This document shows, one piece after another, positions 23,721 through 33,400 of a stretch of 64,000 nucleotides of DNA. The DNA lies in contig CAYTGL010000015.1 in the NCBI GenBank assembly GCA_964437335.1, positions 1 through 64,000 on the forward strand, read 5' to 3'. Within the stretch, counting starts at the first letter, position 1. Each line of letters starts with the position of its first letter. A model generated the notes under the pieces. The model was not told the origin of the DNA. It saw only the letters and a list, made by a program, of their open reading frames with translations, and did no database searches. The translations under genes and the position numbers were made by a program. Source of the stretch: JAITWN01 sp964437335 (GTDB lineage Bacteria > Pseudomonadota > Gammaproteobacteria > SZUA-140).

Positions 23721-24893
23721 CTATATGGAGCCTTGCCCCGGTGAACGAGCGGATTTGCCGTGGTTGTTATCGAGACCATGGATGCGGACGATATGCTCCA
23801 CGATCCGCGCGCTGGCCCTGCCATCGCCATAGGGATTATGAGCAAAGCTCATGGTCTTGTAAGCACCCTCGTCGTCGAGCAACAATGTCGTTTCCCGCAC
23901 GATTACCTGATCGTTGGTTCCGACCAGCCTCACCGTGCCGGCGCGCACTGCCTCCGGCCGCTCCGTCGTATCCCGCATGACCAGCACCGGCTTGCCGAGG
24001 GAGGGAGCCTCTTCCTGGATGCCGCCGGAATCGGTCAGAATCAGATATGAGCGGGTCATCAGATAGACAAATGGCAGATAATCCACCGGTTCGATCAAGT
24101 GGATGTTGTCGATGCCGCCGAGCAAACGTCTGACCGGTTCCTGAACATTGGGATTGAGATGCATCGGATAAACGATTTGCACGCCATCCCGCTGCGCGAT
24201 CGTTGCCAATGCCTTGCAGATACGCTCAAAACCCCCGCCAAAACTCTCGCGGCGGTGACCGGTCACCAGGATCAGGCGTTTGTCATCCTCCAGAAACGGG
24301 AACAGGGCGGCCATGTCTTGTCGCAGCGCCGGAGCATTCTCCAGATGACCTGCCACCTCCAGCAGGGCATCGATGACCGTATTGCCGCTGATATATACCG
24401 TGTTTCCGCTCACCCCTTCACGCAGCAGATTGTCTCTTGCCCACTCGGTCGGGGCAAAATGCAGGTCGGCAATCGCGCCCGCCAGCTTGCGATTGATCTC
24501 CTCCGGCCAGGGTGAGTAGATATTGTGCGTCCTCAAGCCCGCCTCGACATGGCCCACCGGCACTTTCTGATAATATCCTGCCAGCGCCGTGGCCAGCGTG
24601 GTGGTCGTGTCGCCGTGCACCAGTATCCGGTCCGGTTTGAAATCTGTAATGACATTGCGCATGCCTTCGAGGACCGCGCAGGTGATCCCGGTCAGGTCCT
24701 GGCCTTTTTTCATGATATCGAGATCATAGGCCGGCGTGATCTTGAAAAGATCAAGTACGGAATCCAGCATCTCGCGATGTTGTGCCGTGATGCACACCGC
24801 GGAGTCGATGCGCGTGTCCCTGGCGAGCGCCTTGACGACCGGCGCCATCTTGATCGCCTCCGGTCGGGTGCCAAATACCGTCAATAATTTCAT
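23721..24893 (-). CDS. wecB: UDP-N-acetylglucosamine 2-epimerase (non-hydrolysing)
   Basis: Interconverts UDP-GlcNAc and UDP-ManNAc in the cytoplasm, supplying ManNAc (or after oxidation ManNAcA) for the glycan. The 390-aa length and motifs are those of the WecB family: FGTRPEAIKMAPVV at the N-terminus, HGDTTTTLA, GHVEAGLRT, VTGHRRESFGGGFERI and SGGIQEEAPSLGKPVLVMR. No UDP-ManNAc dehydrogenase (WecC) is in the window, so ManNAc itself may be used, or the next enzyme lies elsewhere. It lies 3 bp after the upstream glycosyltransferase gene in the same orientation. Confidence 0.95.
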   Translation of the reverse strand: MKLLTVFGTRPEAIKMAPVVKALARDTRIDSAVCITAQHREMLDSVLDLFKITPAYDLDIMKKGQDLTGITCAVLEGMRNVITDFKPDRILVHGDTTTTLATALAGYYQKVPVGHVEAGLRTHNIYSPWPEEINRKLAGAIADLHFAPTEWARDNLLREGVSGNTVYISGNTVIDALLEVAGHLENAPALRQDMAALFPFLEDDKRLILVTGHRRESFGGGFERICKALATIAQRDGVQIVYPMHLNPNVQEPVRRLLGGIDNIHLIEPVDYLPFVYLMTRSYLILTDSGGIQEEAPSLGKPVLVMRDTTERPEAVRAGTVRLVGTNDQVIVRETTLLLDDEGAYKTMSFAHNPYGDGRASARIVEHIVRIHGLDNNHGKSARSPGQGSI

Positions 24894-24896
24894 TGC

Positions 24897-26048
24897 TCAG
24901 ACCAGGATATCTTCCAGTTGCCTCATGATGTTGCGATTCCTCTCCGCTGCATATTCACGGGCGTGCCTCGCCAATTGCCCGGCGAATTCGGCATCCTGCA
25001 GCAGCCGGACATTATGGCGGGTAAATTCATCTGCATCTGCCGCAACCAGGAACGCCGAGCCTGCGCCGTCTTCGAGACCCTCGACGCCGACCGGCGCCGT
25101 GACCAGCGGACGTGCGTAGCCGAGGGCTTCCAGGTTTTTGATGCTCAATCCGGTATTGAACAAGACCGGATTTATCACCACCGCGGCAGACTGATACACC
25201 GGGCCCAGGTCGTCGACGCGTCCCAGTTTGACCACGCCCGGATGATCGGCGACCCCCTTGCAGACTGAACCTGCCAAAACGAGTTTCACCTCCGGAACAC
25301 GCGCCCGGATCGCCGGGAAGGATTGCGCGATGAACTGGTTGATCCCGTCGGTATTGATCGGATTGTCCGAGGCGACAAACAGCAGGTTATGCTGCTGGTC
25401 CTTCGCCTGGGCGGGTTCGCCGAGCGCCACCATGTGACCGACGGTGATCACCCGCTTCGAGGTCAGTCCGGAGAAGAAATCACGTTCCTTGTCGGTGATG
25501 GCGACAACGATGTCCGCCCGGTTCAAGCCCTCGGCTTCCCCATTGCGAGTTGTGGAAAACCATTGCGGGACCTGACCGTTCTTCAGGTAAGATTTGTAGC
25601 GGTCGGTAAACACGTCATGGGTATCGATGATCTTCAGCACATCGTTGCCAAAGAGCTGCAATACCTTCGAGAAAAACACGTACTCGACCACGACCACATC
25701 GAACTTGATTCGATGGTGGAGGCGGGTGATCCGGGGATCGACCGACGAGTCGTACCAGGCATCGATGGTGGATGTGTAGCGCGCGCCGGTATCAAACAGG
25801 GCGCAAATCCTTTTCTTCCAGTGAGCGAGCGCGCTGCGCGGCCGGATATACGGGATGGCGATATAGCTGTCTCCCCACAGCCGTTCCATCGCGGCCTCAT
25901 CGCCGCGCTCATTCTGAATATGACAGAAATAGACGTCGTGTCCGAGCTGTTTCAGGCCCGAAAGCAAGGCATCGATCCGGGTCCGGTTTCCGGCCGTCGG
26001 CGGATGGGTCGGGGTTGGTGAGATCAACAGGATCTTCTTTTTACTCAT
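24897..26048 (-). CDS. Glycosyltransferase family 4-like
   Basis: A 383-aa GT-B enzyme: KILLISPTPTHPPTAGNRTR at the start is typical of EPS/LPS transferases that act on a lipid-linked acceptor, with the helix KIIDTHDVFTDRY in the acceptor half. The donor half shows LLFVASDNPINTDGINQF, KLVLAGSVCKGVADHPGVVK and NTGLSIKNLEALGYARPLVT (acidic motif N-E in place of E-x7-E). It is the first gene of a tight pair with wecB (3 bp apart). A 97-bp gap separates it from the acyltransferase gene. Confidence 0.85.
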   Translation of the reverse strand: MSKKKILLISPTPTHPPTAGNRTRIDALLSGLKQLGHDVYFCHIQNERGDEAAMERLWGDSYIAIPYIRPRSALAHWKKRICALFDTGARYTSTIDAWYDSSVDPRITRLHHRIKFDVVVVEYVFFSKVLQLFGNDVLKIIDTHDVFTDRYKSYLKNGQVPQWFSTTRNGEAEGLNRADIVVAITDKERDFFSGLTSKRVITVGHMVALGEPAQAKDQQHNLLFVASDNPINTDGINQFIAQSFPAIRARVPEVKLVLAGSVCKGVADHPGVVKLGRVDDLGPVYQSAAVVINPVLFNTGLSIKNLEALGYARPLVTAPVGVEGLEDGAGSAFLVAADADEFTRHNVRLLQDAEFAGQLARHAREYAAERNRNIMRQLEDILV

Positions 26049-26145
26049 TATTCCTCATCCAGGCGCCGACTCGGGGACGTCATACTCGTGGTAAATAAAT
26101 ATGCACATCATATGCCACGCCGGGTGACATCTCTAAGGGCAAGCA

Positions 26146-26814
26146 TCAATGACGTATCCGGATGACCTTTGCCGGGGAGCCCACCGCGATTGCGCCCGCC
26201 GGGATCTCGCCGGTGACGACCGACCCGGCCCCGATAACGGCGCCCTGTCCGATCCTGGCCCCATCGAGCACGATGACGCCGTAGCCCAGCCAGGCGTCGT
26301 CGCCGATCTCGATGCCGCCTTTTGAGTCCAGTGGTTGCTCGCGAATCGGGATTGCTGCTTTCATGCCATGGTTATAGGGGTAGAATGCGCAATTTGGCGC
26401 GATCTCGACCCGTGCCCCGATCCGGATGGCGCCTTTATAGGCCGAGAACTGGCAGTTTGGCTGGATATGGGTGTCTGGGCCGATCTGGATGGACCCTTCT
26501 TCGCCCGTTTGTATGACCGTGCCGCGATGAATGTGCACCGCGTTTCCCAGGATCACGCCCCCCCCCCTGATATCCTGATAGATAATGACATCCTCACCAA
26601 TAAAACAGTGCGACCCTTGGCGCAGACCGGGATGATGTACGCTGGCGCTTGGCGATCTGTACCCGTGAGGATTCAGTTTGGCCAGGGACACGCGCCCATA
26701 AAACGGGGGAATGAACAAGGTCGCCAGACGGGTGGCCACACCATGTAACAATCCGATGTGGGACAGGCGCATCCAGAATCTGGTCCAATGAGATTTAAAT
26801 CTATAGGATTTCAT
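26146..26814 (-). CDS. Hexapeptide-repeat acyltransferase (left-handed beta helix)
   Basis: A 222-aa trimeric acyltransferase of the LbetaH fold, probably O- or N-acetylating a sugar of the repeat unit with acetyl-CoA. Hexapeptide repeats run from about residue 65 to 215: CFIGEDVIIYQDI, VHIHRGTVIQTGE, IRIGARVEIAPNC, IEIGDDAWLGYGVIVLDGARIGQGAVIGAGSVV, ending IPAGAIAVGSPAKVIR, the last coil of the fold. The N-terminal 60 residues are a separate basic helical extension. It is the first gene of the minus-strand run and divergent from the glycosidase gene at 26922 (107 bp apart). Confidence 0.9.
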   Translation of the reverse strand: MKSYRFKSHWTRFWMRLSHIGLLHGVATRLATLFIPPFYGRVSLAKLNPHGYRSPSASVHHPGLRQGSHCFIGEDVIIYQDIRGGGVILGNAVHIHRGTVIQTGEEGSIQIGPDTHIQPNCQFSAYKGAIRIGARVEIAPNCAFYPYNHGMKAAIPIREQPLDSKGGIEIGDDAWLGYGVIVLDGARIGQGAVIGAGSVVTGEIPAGAIAVGSPAKVIRIRH

Positions 26815-26921
26815 GAACTTACTGGATCAGTTCGCCAACATTACGGATAATTGCCGGTATGCTGGATTTATTATCGGCACTTGCAGAGCAGCGCCATAGA
26901 TACTGATGTAACTCGCGTAAC

Positions 26922-28388
26922 ATGTTAACACAGCGGAGATTATTGTTAGCGCGATTGCTGTGCGTAATGCTCCCGTTGGGCTTCGCATCCTGCGCCGCAG
27001 AGGGTGATGCGGGTCATCTGTCGGGACTCACCATCAGTCAAAACGGCAGATTCCTGGTCGAGACGGATACCGGCTCCCCGTTTTTTTGGCTGGGCGATAC
27101 TGCCTGGCGATTGACGGATCTTCCACCCGATGAGGTCGATTATTACCTGCGGGATCGCGCAGCAAGGGGGTTCACCTTAATCCAGGGACCCATCATCATC
27201 GATAAGCCCGACTTCGACAGTCCGGGCATCAAGTCCGATTATGCCGGAGAAAGCCCGTTGTTGGTGGGCGCCGAGGGTGTGGTACTTAATGAGCGCTATC
27301 TGCAGCACGTCGATTACATCATTGACCAAGCGCTGAAACACGGGTTGTATATCGCGCTTGCCGTCATCTGGGGTTCGGCAATGGATCAGATTCTGGCGGT
27401 CGATAATCCGCAGCAGGCACGGGACATCGGGAATAAGCTCGGCCAGCGTTATAGGGATAGACCCAACGTCATCTGGATCGTGTGCGGCGAATATCACAAG
27501 ATTGCCTGGGAAACCACCGGAAGGGATCGGACCAGGCCGAATGATAAGGAACTATCCCTGATCAATGCGCTTGCCGAGGGACTTGAGAGCGGCCATGAGG
27601 GCGCCAGCCTGATGACTGTTCACCCCGATGGGCGGAGATCATCATCCGAATATTTTCATGACGCCGCCTGGCTGGATTTCCACATGATCCAGACCAATGA
27701 GATTGTGGAAGGCGCGGCAAACCTCATCGCCGCAGATTATGCCTTGACCGATCCGGTTCGCCCAACGCTGAATGCAGAGGGTGGTTATGAGGGGAGAAAT
27801 AACGGTTCGAGCAACGACCCCATGACGGCATACAAGGTGCGCTACGAGGCCTACCACTCGGTGTTTCAAGGAGCGATGGGACATACCTACGGACACTGGG
27901 ACATCTGGCTCTTCTCGGATAACTGGCATAATGCGCTGGACAGTGAAGGAGCGCGCACCATGGGCTATCTCCGCGCGCTGATGGAGTCCCGGCCAATGGC
28001 GGGGGGCAGTCCTGATCAGGCACTGATACGCAACGATGAGGGTAAATATGCCGCCTTGCGCAAACTGAGGGCGATCATGAGCGCGGACAATGGCTCTGCC
28101 TTTGTCTATTTCCCTGATTCCGATGTGCAAACAGAACTCGATCCGAGTGGAATTTCGGGCGAGAACATTAATGCCTGGTGGTTCAACCCGAGGGACGGTC
28201 AAAACTATACGCAGGAGGGGGTGCCCAGCGGAGAACCCTTCGCCGTTTTCAAGCGGGGGCATCCCCCGAACAATTTCAGCCCGCCGGGGTCGTTCGGGCA
28301 AGCGGACTGGGTACTGGTGCTGGATGATGCCTCAAGAAACTTCAAGCCGCCGGGACGCGGGAGGATTGTCAAGGCAACCACCCGGTGA
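26922..28388 (+). CDS. Exported apiosidase-like glycosidase (DUF4038, collagen-binding-like C-terminus)
   Basis: A 488-aa exported protein. The signal has a possible lipobox (LPLGFASCAAE, Cys24). Residues 35-370 match the DUF4038/apiosidase-like TIM barrel: NGRFLVETDTGSPFFWLGDT at its start, FTLIQGPIIID, RDRPNVIWIVCGEYHKI (possible catalytic Glu), then PTLNAEGGYEG (second Glu) and the tail GHTYGHWDIWLF. The last 90 residues (GSAFVYFPDSD, NAWWFNPRDGQNY, WVLVLDD) look like the putative collagen-binding domain that often follows. It is probably an exo-acting glycosidase acting on the exported glycan outside the cytoplasm; the substrate is unknown. Confidence 0.85.
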   Translation: MLTQRRLLLARLLCVMLPLGFASCAAEGDAGHLSGLTISQNGRFLVETDTGSPFFWLGDTAWRLTDLPPDEVDYYLRDRAARGFTLIQGPIIIDKPDFDSPGIKSDYAGESPLLVGAEGVVLNERYLQHVDYIIDQALKHGLYIALAVIWGSAMDQILAVDNPQQARDIGNKLGQRYRDRPNVIWIVCGEYHKIAWETTGRDRTRPNDKELSLINALAEGLESGHEGASLMTVHPDGRRSSSEYFHDAAWLDFHMIQTNEIVEGAANLIAADYALTDPVRPTLNAEGGYEGRNNGSSNDPMTAYKVRYEAYHSVFQGAMGHTYGHWDIWLFSDNWHNALDSEGARTMGYLRALMESRPMAGGSPDQALIRNDEGKYAALRKLRAIMSADNGSAFVYFPDSDVQTELDPSGISGENINAWWFNPRDGQNYTQEGVPSGEPFAVFKRGHPPNNFSPPGSFGQADWVLVLDDASRNFKPPGRGRIVKATTR

Positions 28389-28880
28389 TTATTACCGCTG
28401 TTGGTCAGTGTTATCACGCCGGTCGACAACGGTGCGAGCGAACCTGGTCAGGGCTATCAAAATTTGGAATATCCGTTCTACTCGAATATAATGACGGCAT
28501 TCGGTAATTAACGTTAGAAATCATAATTGATTGTCTATAATATCTTGATTTGGCATTAACTATTGCCCTCAACTGTTTAAATTGAATATGACACATGATT
28601 TGCGGATTAATCGTCATCCTGACTCTAAGATTATCAATGACTTGAACGATACAATCACTGATCCGGTTTCGTATCGGTTCATGGAGTCTCGGGAGCGCCG
28701 GCGGCGTTACGCCTGTGTGGTAGTACCTTGATTGGGTATTTTTATCACCTAATTACGTAGACAGAACTGCTCTCTTGCAGGTTTTTCGACTATTCCTGGA
28801 CGTTATCACGCCACTTACAGGTGACAAGCATGGACATCAAGATTGGATCCCGTTGTATTCACATAGGTGGTAGCACCGTC
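28389..28880. other. 492-bp gene-free region, possible promoter
   Basis: AT-rich stretch with no convincing gene. A perfect TATAAT (28536-28541) has only a poor -35 (GTTAGA, 17 nt upstream). A TTGATT-N16-TAATTA pair is at 28728-28755. Either could serve the small lipoprotein and FGE-domain genes downstream. I see no terminator hairpin with a T-run after the glycosidase gene. Confidence 0.3.
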
Positions 28881-29030
28881 ATGCGAATAATCAAACTCAA
28901 TGTATTGCTGCTGCTGGGTACACTGCTGCTGGCGGGGTGCGGCGGTAGTGATGGAGGCGGTAGCGATCCACCGCCATCCGGAAGCAATAATTGGGATCAG
29001 ATGAAATGGGACGAGGGTCAGTGGTCATGA
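28881..29030 (+). CDS. Small lipoprotein (49 aa)
   Basis: MRIIKLNVLLLLGTLLLAGC is a textbook lipoprotein signal with Cys20, followed by a Gly/Ser/Asp-rich stretch and a short acidic tail rich in Trp (NNWDQMKWDEGQWS). The ATG at 28881 has GGTGGT 11 nt upstream. The frame opens 60 nt earlier, but the signal peptide must start at the chosen ATG. It lies 56 bp before the FGE-domain gene in the same direction. The tail pattern is reminiscent of short surface lipoprotein anchors; the function is unknown. Confidence 0.65.
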   Translation: MRIIKLNVLLLLGTLLLAGCGGSDGGGSDPPPSGSNNWDQMKWDEGQWS

Positions 29031-29086
29031 TTATGTCCGACGATTTTTGCTATTCGCGCATCACTAATTAACCAAGGGATAGGCCA

Positions 29087-30358
29087 ATGAATAAATCAAT
29101 TGCATCGATCGGTACCATACTTTTCCTGGCGGTGACGGCATCATCGCCGTTTGCAGGCGAACTGAATACCGATGCAAATAACACGCTGAATGTTTTTGTC
29201 CCCAATACGACTGCCGTTGCTGCTGATGTGAATGCGAACTTCAATAAAGTTGCCGATGCCGTCAACGACAACAGCGCGAGGATAGACGATAACACGGCGG
29301 CCGTGACTGGATTGCAATCCAGCAAGCTGGACAGCGCCAATCTCGGTAGCGCGCTGGATTCGGCAACGACGACGGCGGGTAATTCCATCGATGCTAATGC
29401 AGCGGCAATTACCACCAACGCCGCCGCAATTGTGAATCTTACAAATGAGATTACAGGGGTTAATACCGCCCTCGGCGATAAACTCAGCATCGACGCGCTC
29501 GGTTCAACCCCCACCGCGCTAGGCAACACTGTCGATGGCAATGCCGCGGCGATTCTGCTCAAGGCGGATTTGAGCGACATTACGACGAACACCGGCGATA
29601 TCCAGGACCTGCAGCAAAACGCCAACAAGAGCGGAATTCCCTGCGCGGGTAATGATGTCAATGACATCATGGTTCGCGTCGGGCCACTTTGCGTGGACGC
29701 CTATGAAGCCAGCGTATGGAATTCTCCCCAGGGAGGCGGCACACAATATGGCACAAGCGATAATTACCCATGTCTTAAAAACGGGAACGACTGCAGCGGC
29801 CCCAACACAGTCACCCCCATTTATGCCCGTAGTGAAGCGGGCAGAACCCCCTCCGCCTACATCACCTGGTTCCAGTCCCAGCAGGCCTGCGCCAATTCCG
29901 GCAAGCGCTTGTTGACCAACGCTGAATGGCAAATGGCTGCGGCAGGAACGCTCGACGCAAATTGCACTGCTGGCGGGGGTGTTACCGGCGATCGGCCGCT
30001 CTGTGTGTCGAACTGGGGCGCCTTTGACATGGCCGGCAACGTAGACGAGTGGGTTGCCGACTGGATCCAGGGGGCGCGGACGACGACTCACAACAATGTA
30101 GCGGTCGGCAATCCGGTAACAACGACCGTCACCGTCGTCAGACCTTCCTACTCAACGGGTAACATGGGCGCTGCTTATGGGAATGATGTCTCGGCCGGCG
30201 TGCAGCAATCGACGCATTTCGGCCAGGGCGTGGATCCGGGGTCCGCATCGAATTTCCCGGCAGCAATCTATCGTGGGGCAGATGGCATCTTCGCATTTAA
30301 TGCCGCGTTTGCGCCCTCGACGTTCGATAATTCCACGGGTTTTCGCTGCGCCCGATAA
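29087..30358 (+). CDS. Exported protein with heptad stalk and FGE-sulfatase (SUMF1-like) domain
   Basis: A 423-aa exported protein (MNKSIASIGTILFLAVTASS, cleavage after SPFAG). Residues 25-180 are an Ala/Asn/Asp/Thr-rich stalk with regular hydrophobic spacing (ANFNKVADAVNDNSARIDDN, GNSIDANAAAITTNAAAI), like trimeric autotransporter coiled coils. Residues 190-423 are a formylglycine-generating-enzyme-type fold: VDAYEASVWNS, QQACANSGKRLLTNAEWQMA, FDMAGNVDEWVADW and the C-terminal GFRCAR. The copper-binding cysteine motif of true FGE is not apparent, so binding or a structural role is likelier than sulfatase maturation. SD AAGGGAT lies 8 nt before the ATG. It is followed by a hairpin at 30382-30407. 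Confidence 0.75.
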   Translation: MNKSIASIGTILFLAVTASSPFAGELNTDANNTLNVFVPNTTAVAADVNANFNKVADAVNDNSARIDDNTAAVTGLQSSKLDSANLGSALDSATTTAGNSIDANAAAITTNAAAIVNLTNEITGVNTALGDKLSIDALGSTPTALGNTVDGNAAAILLKADLSDITTNTGDIQDLQQNANKSGIPCAGNDVNDIMVRVGPLCVDAYEASVWNSPQGGGTQYGTSDNYPCLKNGNDCSGPNTVTPIYARSEAGRTPSAYITWFQSQQACANSGKRLLTNAEWQMAAAGTLDANCTAGGGVTGDRPLCVSNWGAFDMAGNVDEWVADWIQGARTTTHNNVAVGNPVTTTVTVVRPSYSTGNMGAAYGNDVSAGVQQSTHFGQGVDPGSASNFPAAIYRGADGIFAFNAAFAPSTFDNSTGFRCAR

Positions 30359-30381
30359 ATCGGGTTTTTATTATTTTCATG

Positions 30382-30407
30382 CAGTTGGGCCCATGGGGGC
30401 CCAACTG
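30382..30407 (+). terminator. Perfect 11-bp hairpin after the FGE-domain gene
   Basis: CAGTTGGGCCC-ATGG-GGGCCCAACTG, 24 bp after the stop codon. Only TTGT follows, so it may terminate weakly or protect the mRNA end; the next gene starts 33 bp later. Confidence 0.5.
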
Positions 30408-30440
30408 TTGTGGCATACACGGGATTTTGTCTGATTCACG

Positions 30441-33400
30441 ATGCGTAGCGTGCAGCCGGTTCTTCTTGCCCGATATCTCCTCCTGATTATCTCCCTGTTC
30501 GCGCTGGCCGGCTGCGGCGGCGGGTCTGGCGGAAGCTCTGGCGTTACCGCTCCTCAGGCAAGTTCCAGTACGTTTACGACCGTGGCGAACACTCCCGGCA
30601 CCGGTTTTTTCAACGCTACCGTTGGAGCCGGGCGTACACCGACCTATGTCATCATCCAGAATGGGGCGCGTGGAACCGCGGTAGTCTCTGATCAGGCCGC
30701 TGGTGAGTACACCTATACGCCAAATCTGAATGCTACCGGCAACGATGTGTTCACCTTCAAGGTCAATGATGGCATCGAAGATTCCAATGTAGCCGTGGTA
30801 ACGGTATTGATTGTCAAATCGATACCTATTGCTGCAGATGATATTGCATCAACGAGTGAAGACACCCCGGTCATCATTGATGTTCTTGCAAACGACAATG
30901 GCAACGGGCATGTCCTGAACCCGGCGAGCGTAACGTTAGCTGCAGCCCCTGCTCATGGCATCGCCGTAATCAATGCCGATGGCAGCATCACTTATACCCC
31001 GTCACCCAACTTGAATGGGTCGGATAGCTTCAGTTATACCGTCAAGGATAGCGCCGGCAGCACTTCAAATGCAGCAATGGTGTCCCTGTCGATTTTGCCC
31101 GTTAATGATGCGCCTGTGGCCGCAGATGACAATTTTACAGTTCTCGAGGACAGCACAACCAGTCTGATGGTGCTGGCCAATAACGGCCACGGCGCGGACT
31201 CGGATATCGACGGTGATTTGCTCACTATTACATCGGTAAGCACCCCCAGCCAGGGGGGTAGCGTCACGATCAACGAAGCCGCGGATGGTCTTTTATATTC
31301 ACCGGCTGTCAACTTCTTCGGCGTGGAGACCTTTACCTATACCATCAGTGATGGGCAGGGAGGCGCGGACGTGGCCACGGTCACGGTGACAGTGGTTCCG
31401 GTGAACGACCCGCCCGTGGCCAAGGATGACGCCTTCACGGTTGCCATGAACAGCACCGGCAATACGTTATCGGTGCTCGCGGACAATGGCAGTGGTGCAG
31501 ACTCGGATATTGACAACGATGCGCTGGCAATAATCGCCGTGGGCACGCCCGTCAACGGTGGTGTCGTCAGTATCAATGTCGCCGGAGATGCGTTGATCTA
31601 CAGCCCTCCTGGCGGATTTGTCGGTCTCAATTCCTTTAGCTACACGGTTAGTGATGGACATGGAGGCTTCGGTACGGCTGTGGTGTCGGTGCACTCGGAG
31701 TTTACCGATGATTTCAGCGGCGGGAACGGAAACTGGACAATTGTGAATGACAGCGGGATAGCTTCGTCGTGGGCAATTATTAACAATGCGCTGCATCAGC
31801 AGAATGGAGTTGAGAGCGTCACTGCCTTTGATCAAAGTTACCATAAGGGCACCTACGCCTATTTTACTGCGGGCACCACCCTGACCAACTATCGCTTCAG
31901 CGTTGACGCCACCTATCTCTCCACGGGTCAGGCAGATGATATCGGCGTCATGTTTCGCTACATTAACAACAATAATTATTATCGCCTGTCGTTAAACTCC
32001 CGTTATGGATTTACCCGCCTCGAGAAAAAGGTTGCTGGTGCTTTCACTACACTGGCGGTGAATGCCCGAGGGTATAACGCCGGGCAGTTACTCCACCTCG
32101 TCGTTGAGGTGAACGGTAATCGCATCCTGGTATGGCAGAATGATGTCCCGTTGTTTGCAGTTCAGGATTCCAGCCTGACAACCGGATCCGTCGCTCTCTA
32201 CACCCAGGACAGGGCATCTTTCGACAATGTCCGGATCGAGGCGCCTTCGACAATTCCAGCGGTTGTACTCGGTTCTCCGCCCGCTGATACGATCGTAACC
32301 ACCGATATACTTGCAGTTACCGCCATAGCCGGCAACGTCCCCTCCGGCGGGCGGGTAGATTTCCTGCTCGATGGTTCTGCAACGATAGTGAGCGCTACTC
32401 CCCCTTACAACGCGGTATTTTCCGGTGTCTCCCAGGGGGATCATGTCGTCGAGGCGGTATTGCGTAATGCCTCTGATGTGGAGCTGGCCAGAGATACCAA
32501 TACACTGATCGGTGCTCAGGGTGTCTATTTGATCTCGCTTGGCGACAGTATTGCAAACGGTGAAGGCGACAACTATGCCGCTGACAATCAATCTGGCCGC
32601 ATCTTGAATAAGCAAGGCTATACGACAAATCTGACAGACCTGCTGGATGCTTCACAAGCCGGGCCCGCCATTGTTTACAACGAGGCTATCGGCGGTGACG
32701 AGTCTGCTGATACGGCAGTTATACGCGTCGGCTCTATAGTCGCACGCCACCCTGGCTATAATGGCGCGATTGTGTTGATTGGAACCAATGATGCCCTCGC
32801 GGGCATACCCAGTGGTGGTGGCTGCTCGGGTGTCGCGTGTAACGGTACCTTCAAGGGCAATATGCAATCCTTGATTAACACTCTGTCTGCAGCAGGTGCT
32901 GCTGTGCATATTGCGACTCCACCACCTATCTTTGGAACGTCCACCCCGTATGTCAATCCCGGGGCACAGGCCACGAATACCCGTGTCCAGCAATATGGCT
33001 CGGTTATAACCAGCGAGTTGACTAACCACCAGATCGGGCCCAATTTTTACAGTTACTTTCTCGGGGCCGGAAGCAACCGCTTCAGTTTATTCGCCGATAT
33101 ATGGCATCCCAATGCCCTTGGCCACCGCGTAATGGCATATCTCTGGCATAACGCCCTCAACCCGGGGTCGACGGTCGCATTGCCATTTGTACTGGGCAAT
33201 CTCACTCCGTCTACAACCGCGCCATATCTGAAACAAAATCTACTCGAGGCGGGAGATGTCTATTACGTTGACCAAGGTCATACGTTAATCAGTATACCCC
33301 CGTCGTTGGTCGATGGAATCTGGATTATGACAGCAAATAATGACGTCAATAATTCCTCGGCAAGCTATATCACCTTCGATATCGATAGATCATCCAGTGT

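Noticed and set aside
28551..28566. A sigma54-like site TGGCATTAACTATTGC
   Set aside because: GG-to-GC spacing is 11 nt instead of 10, which normally abolishes recognition.
29087..30358. Diversity-generating retroelement target (FGE/C-type-lectin end)
   Set aside because: No reverse transcriptase or template repeat is present in the window.
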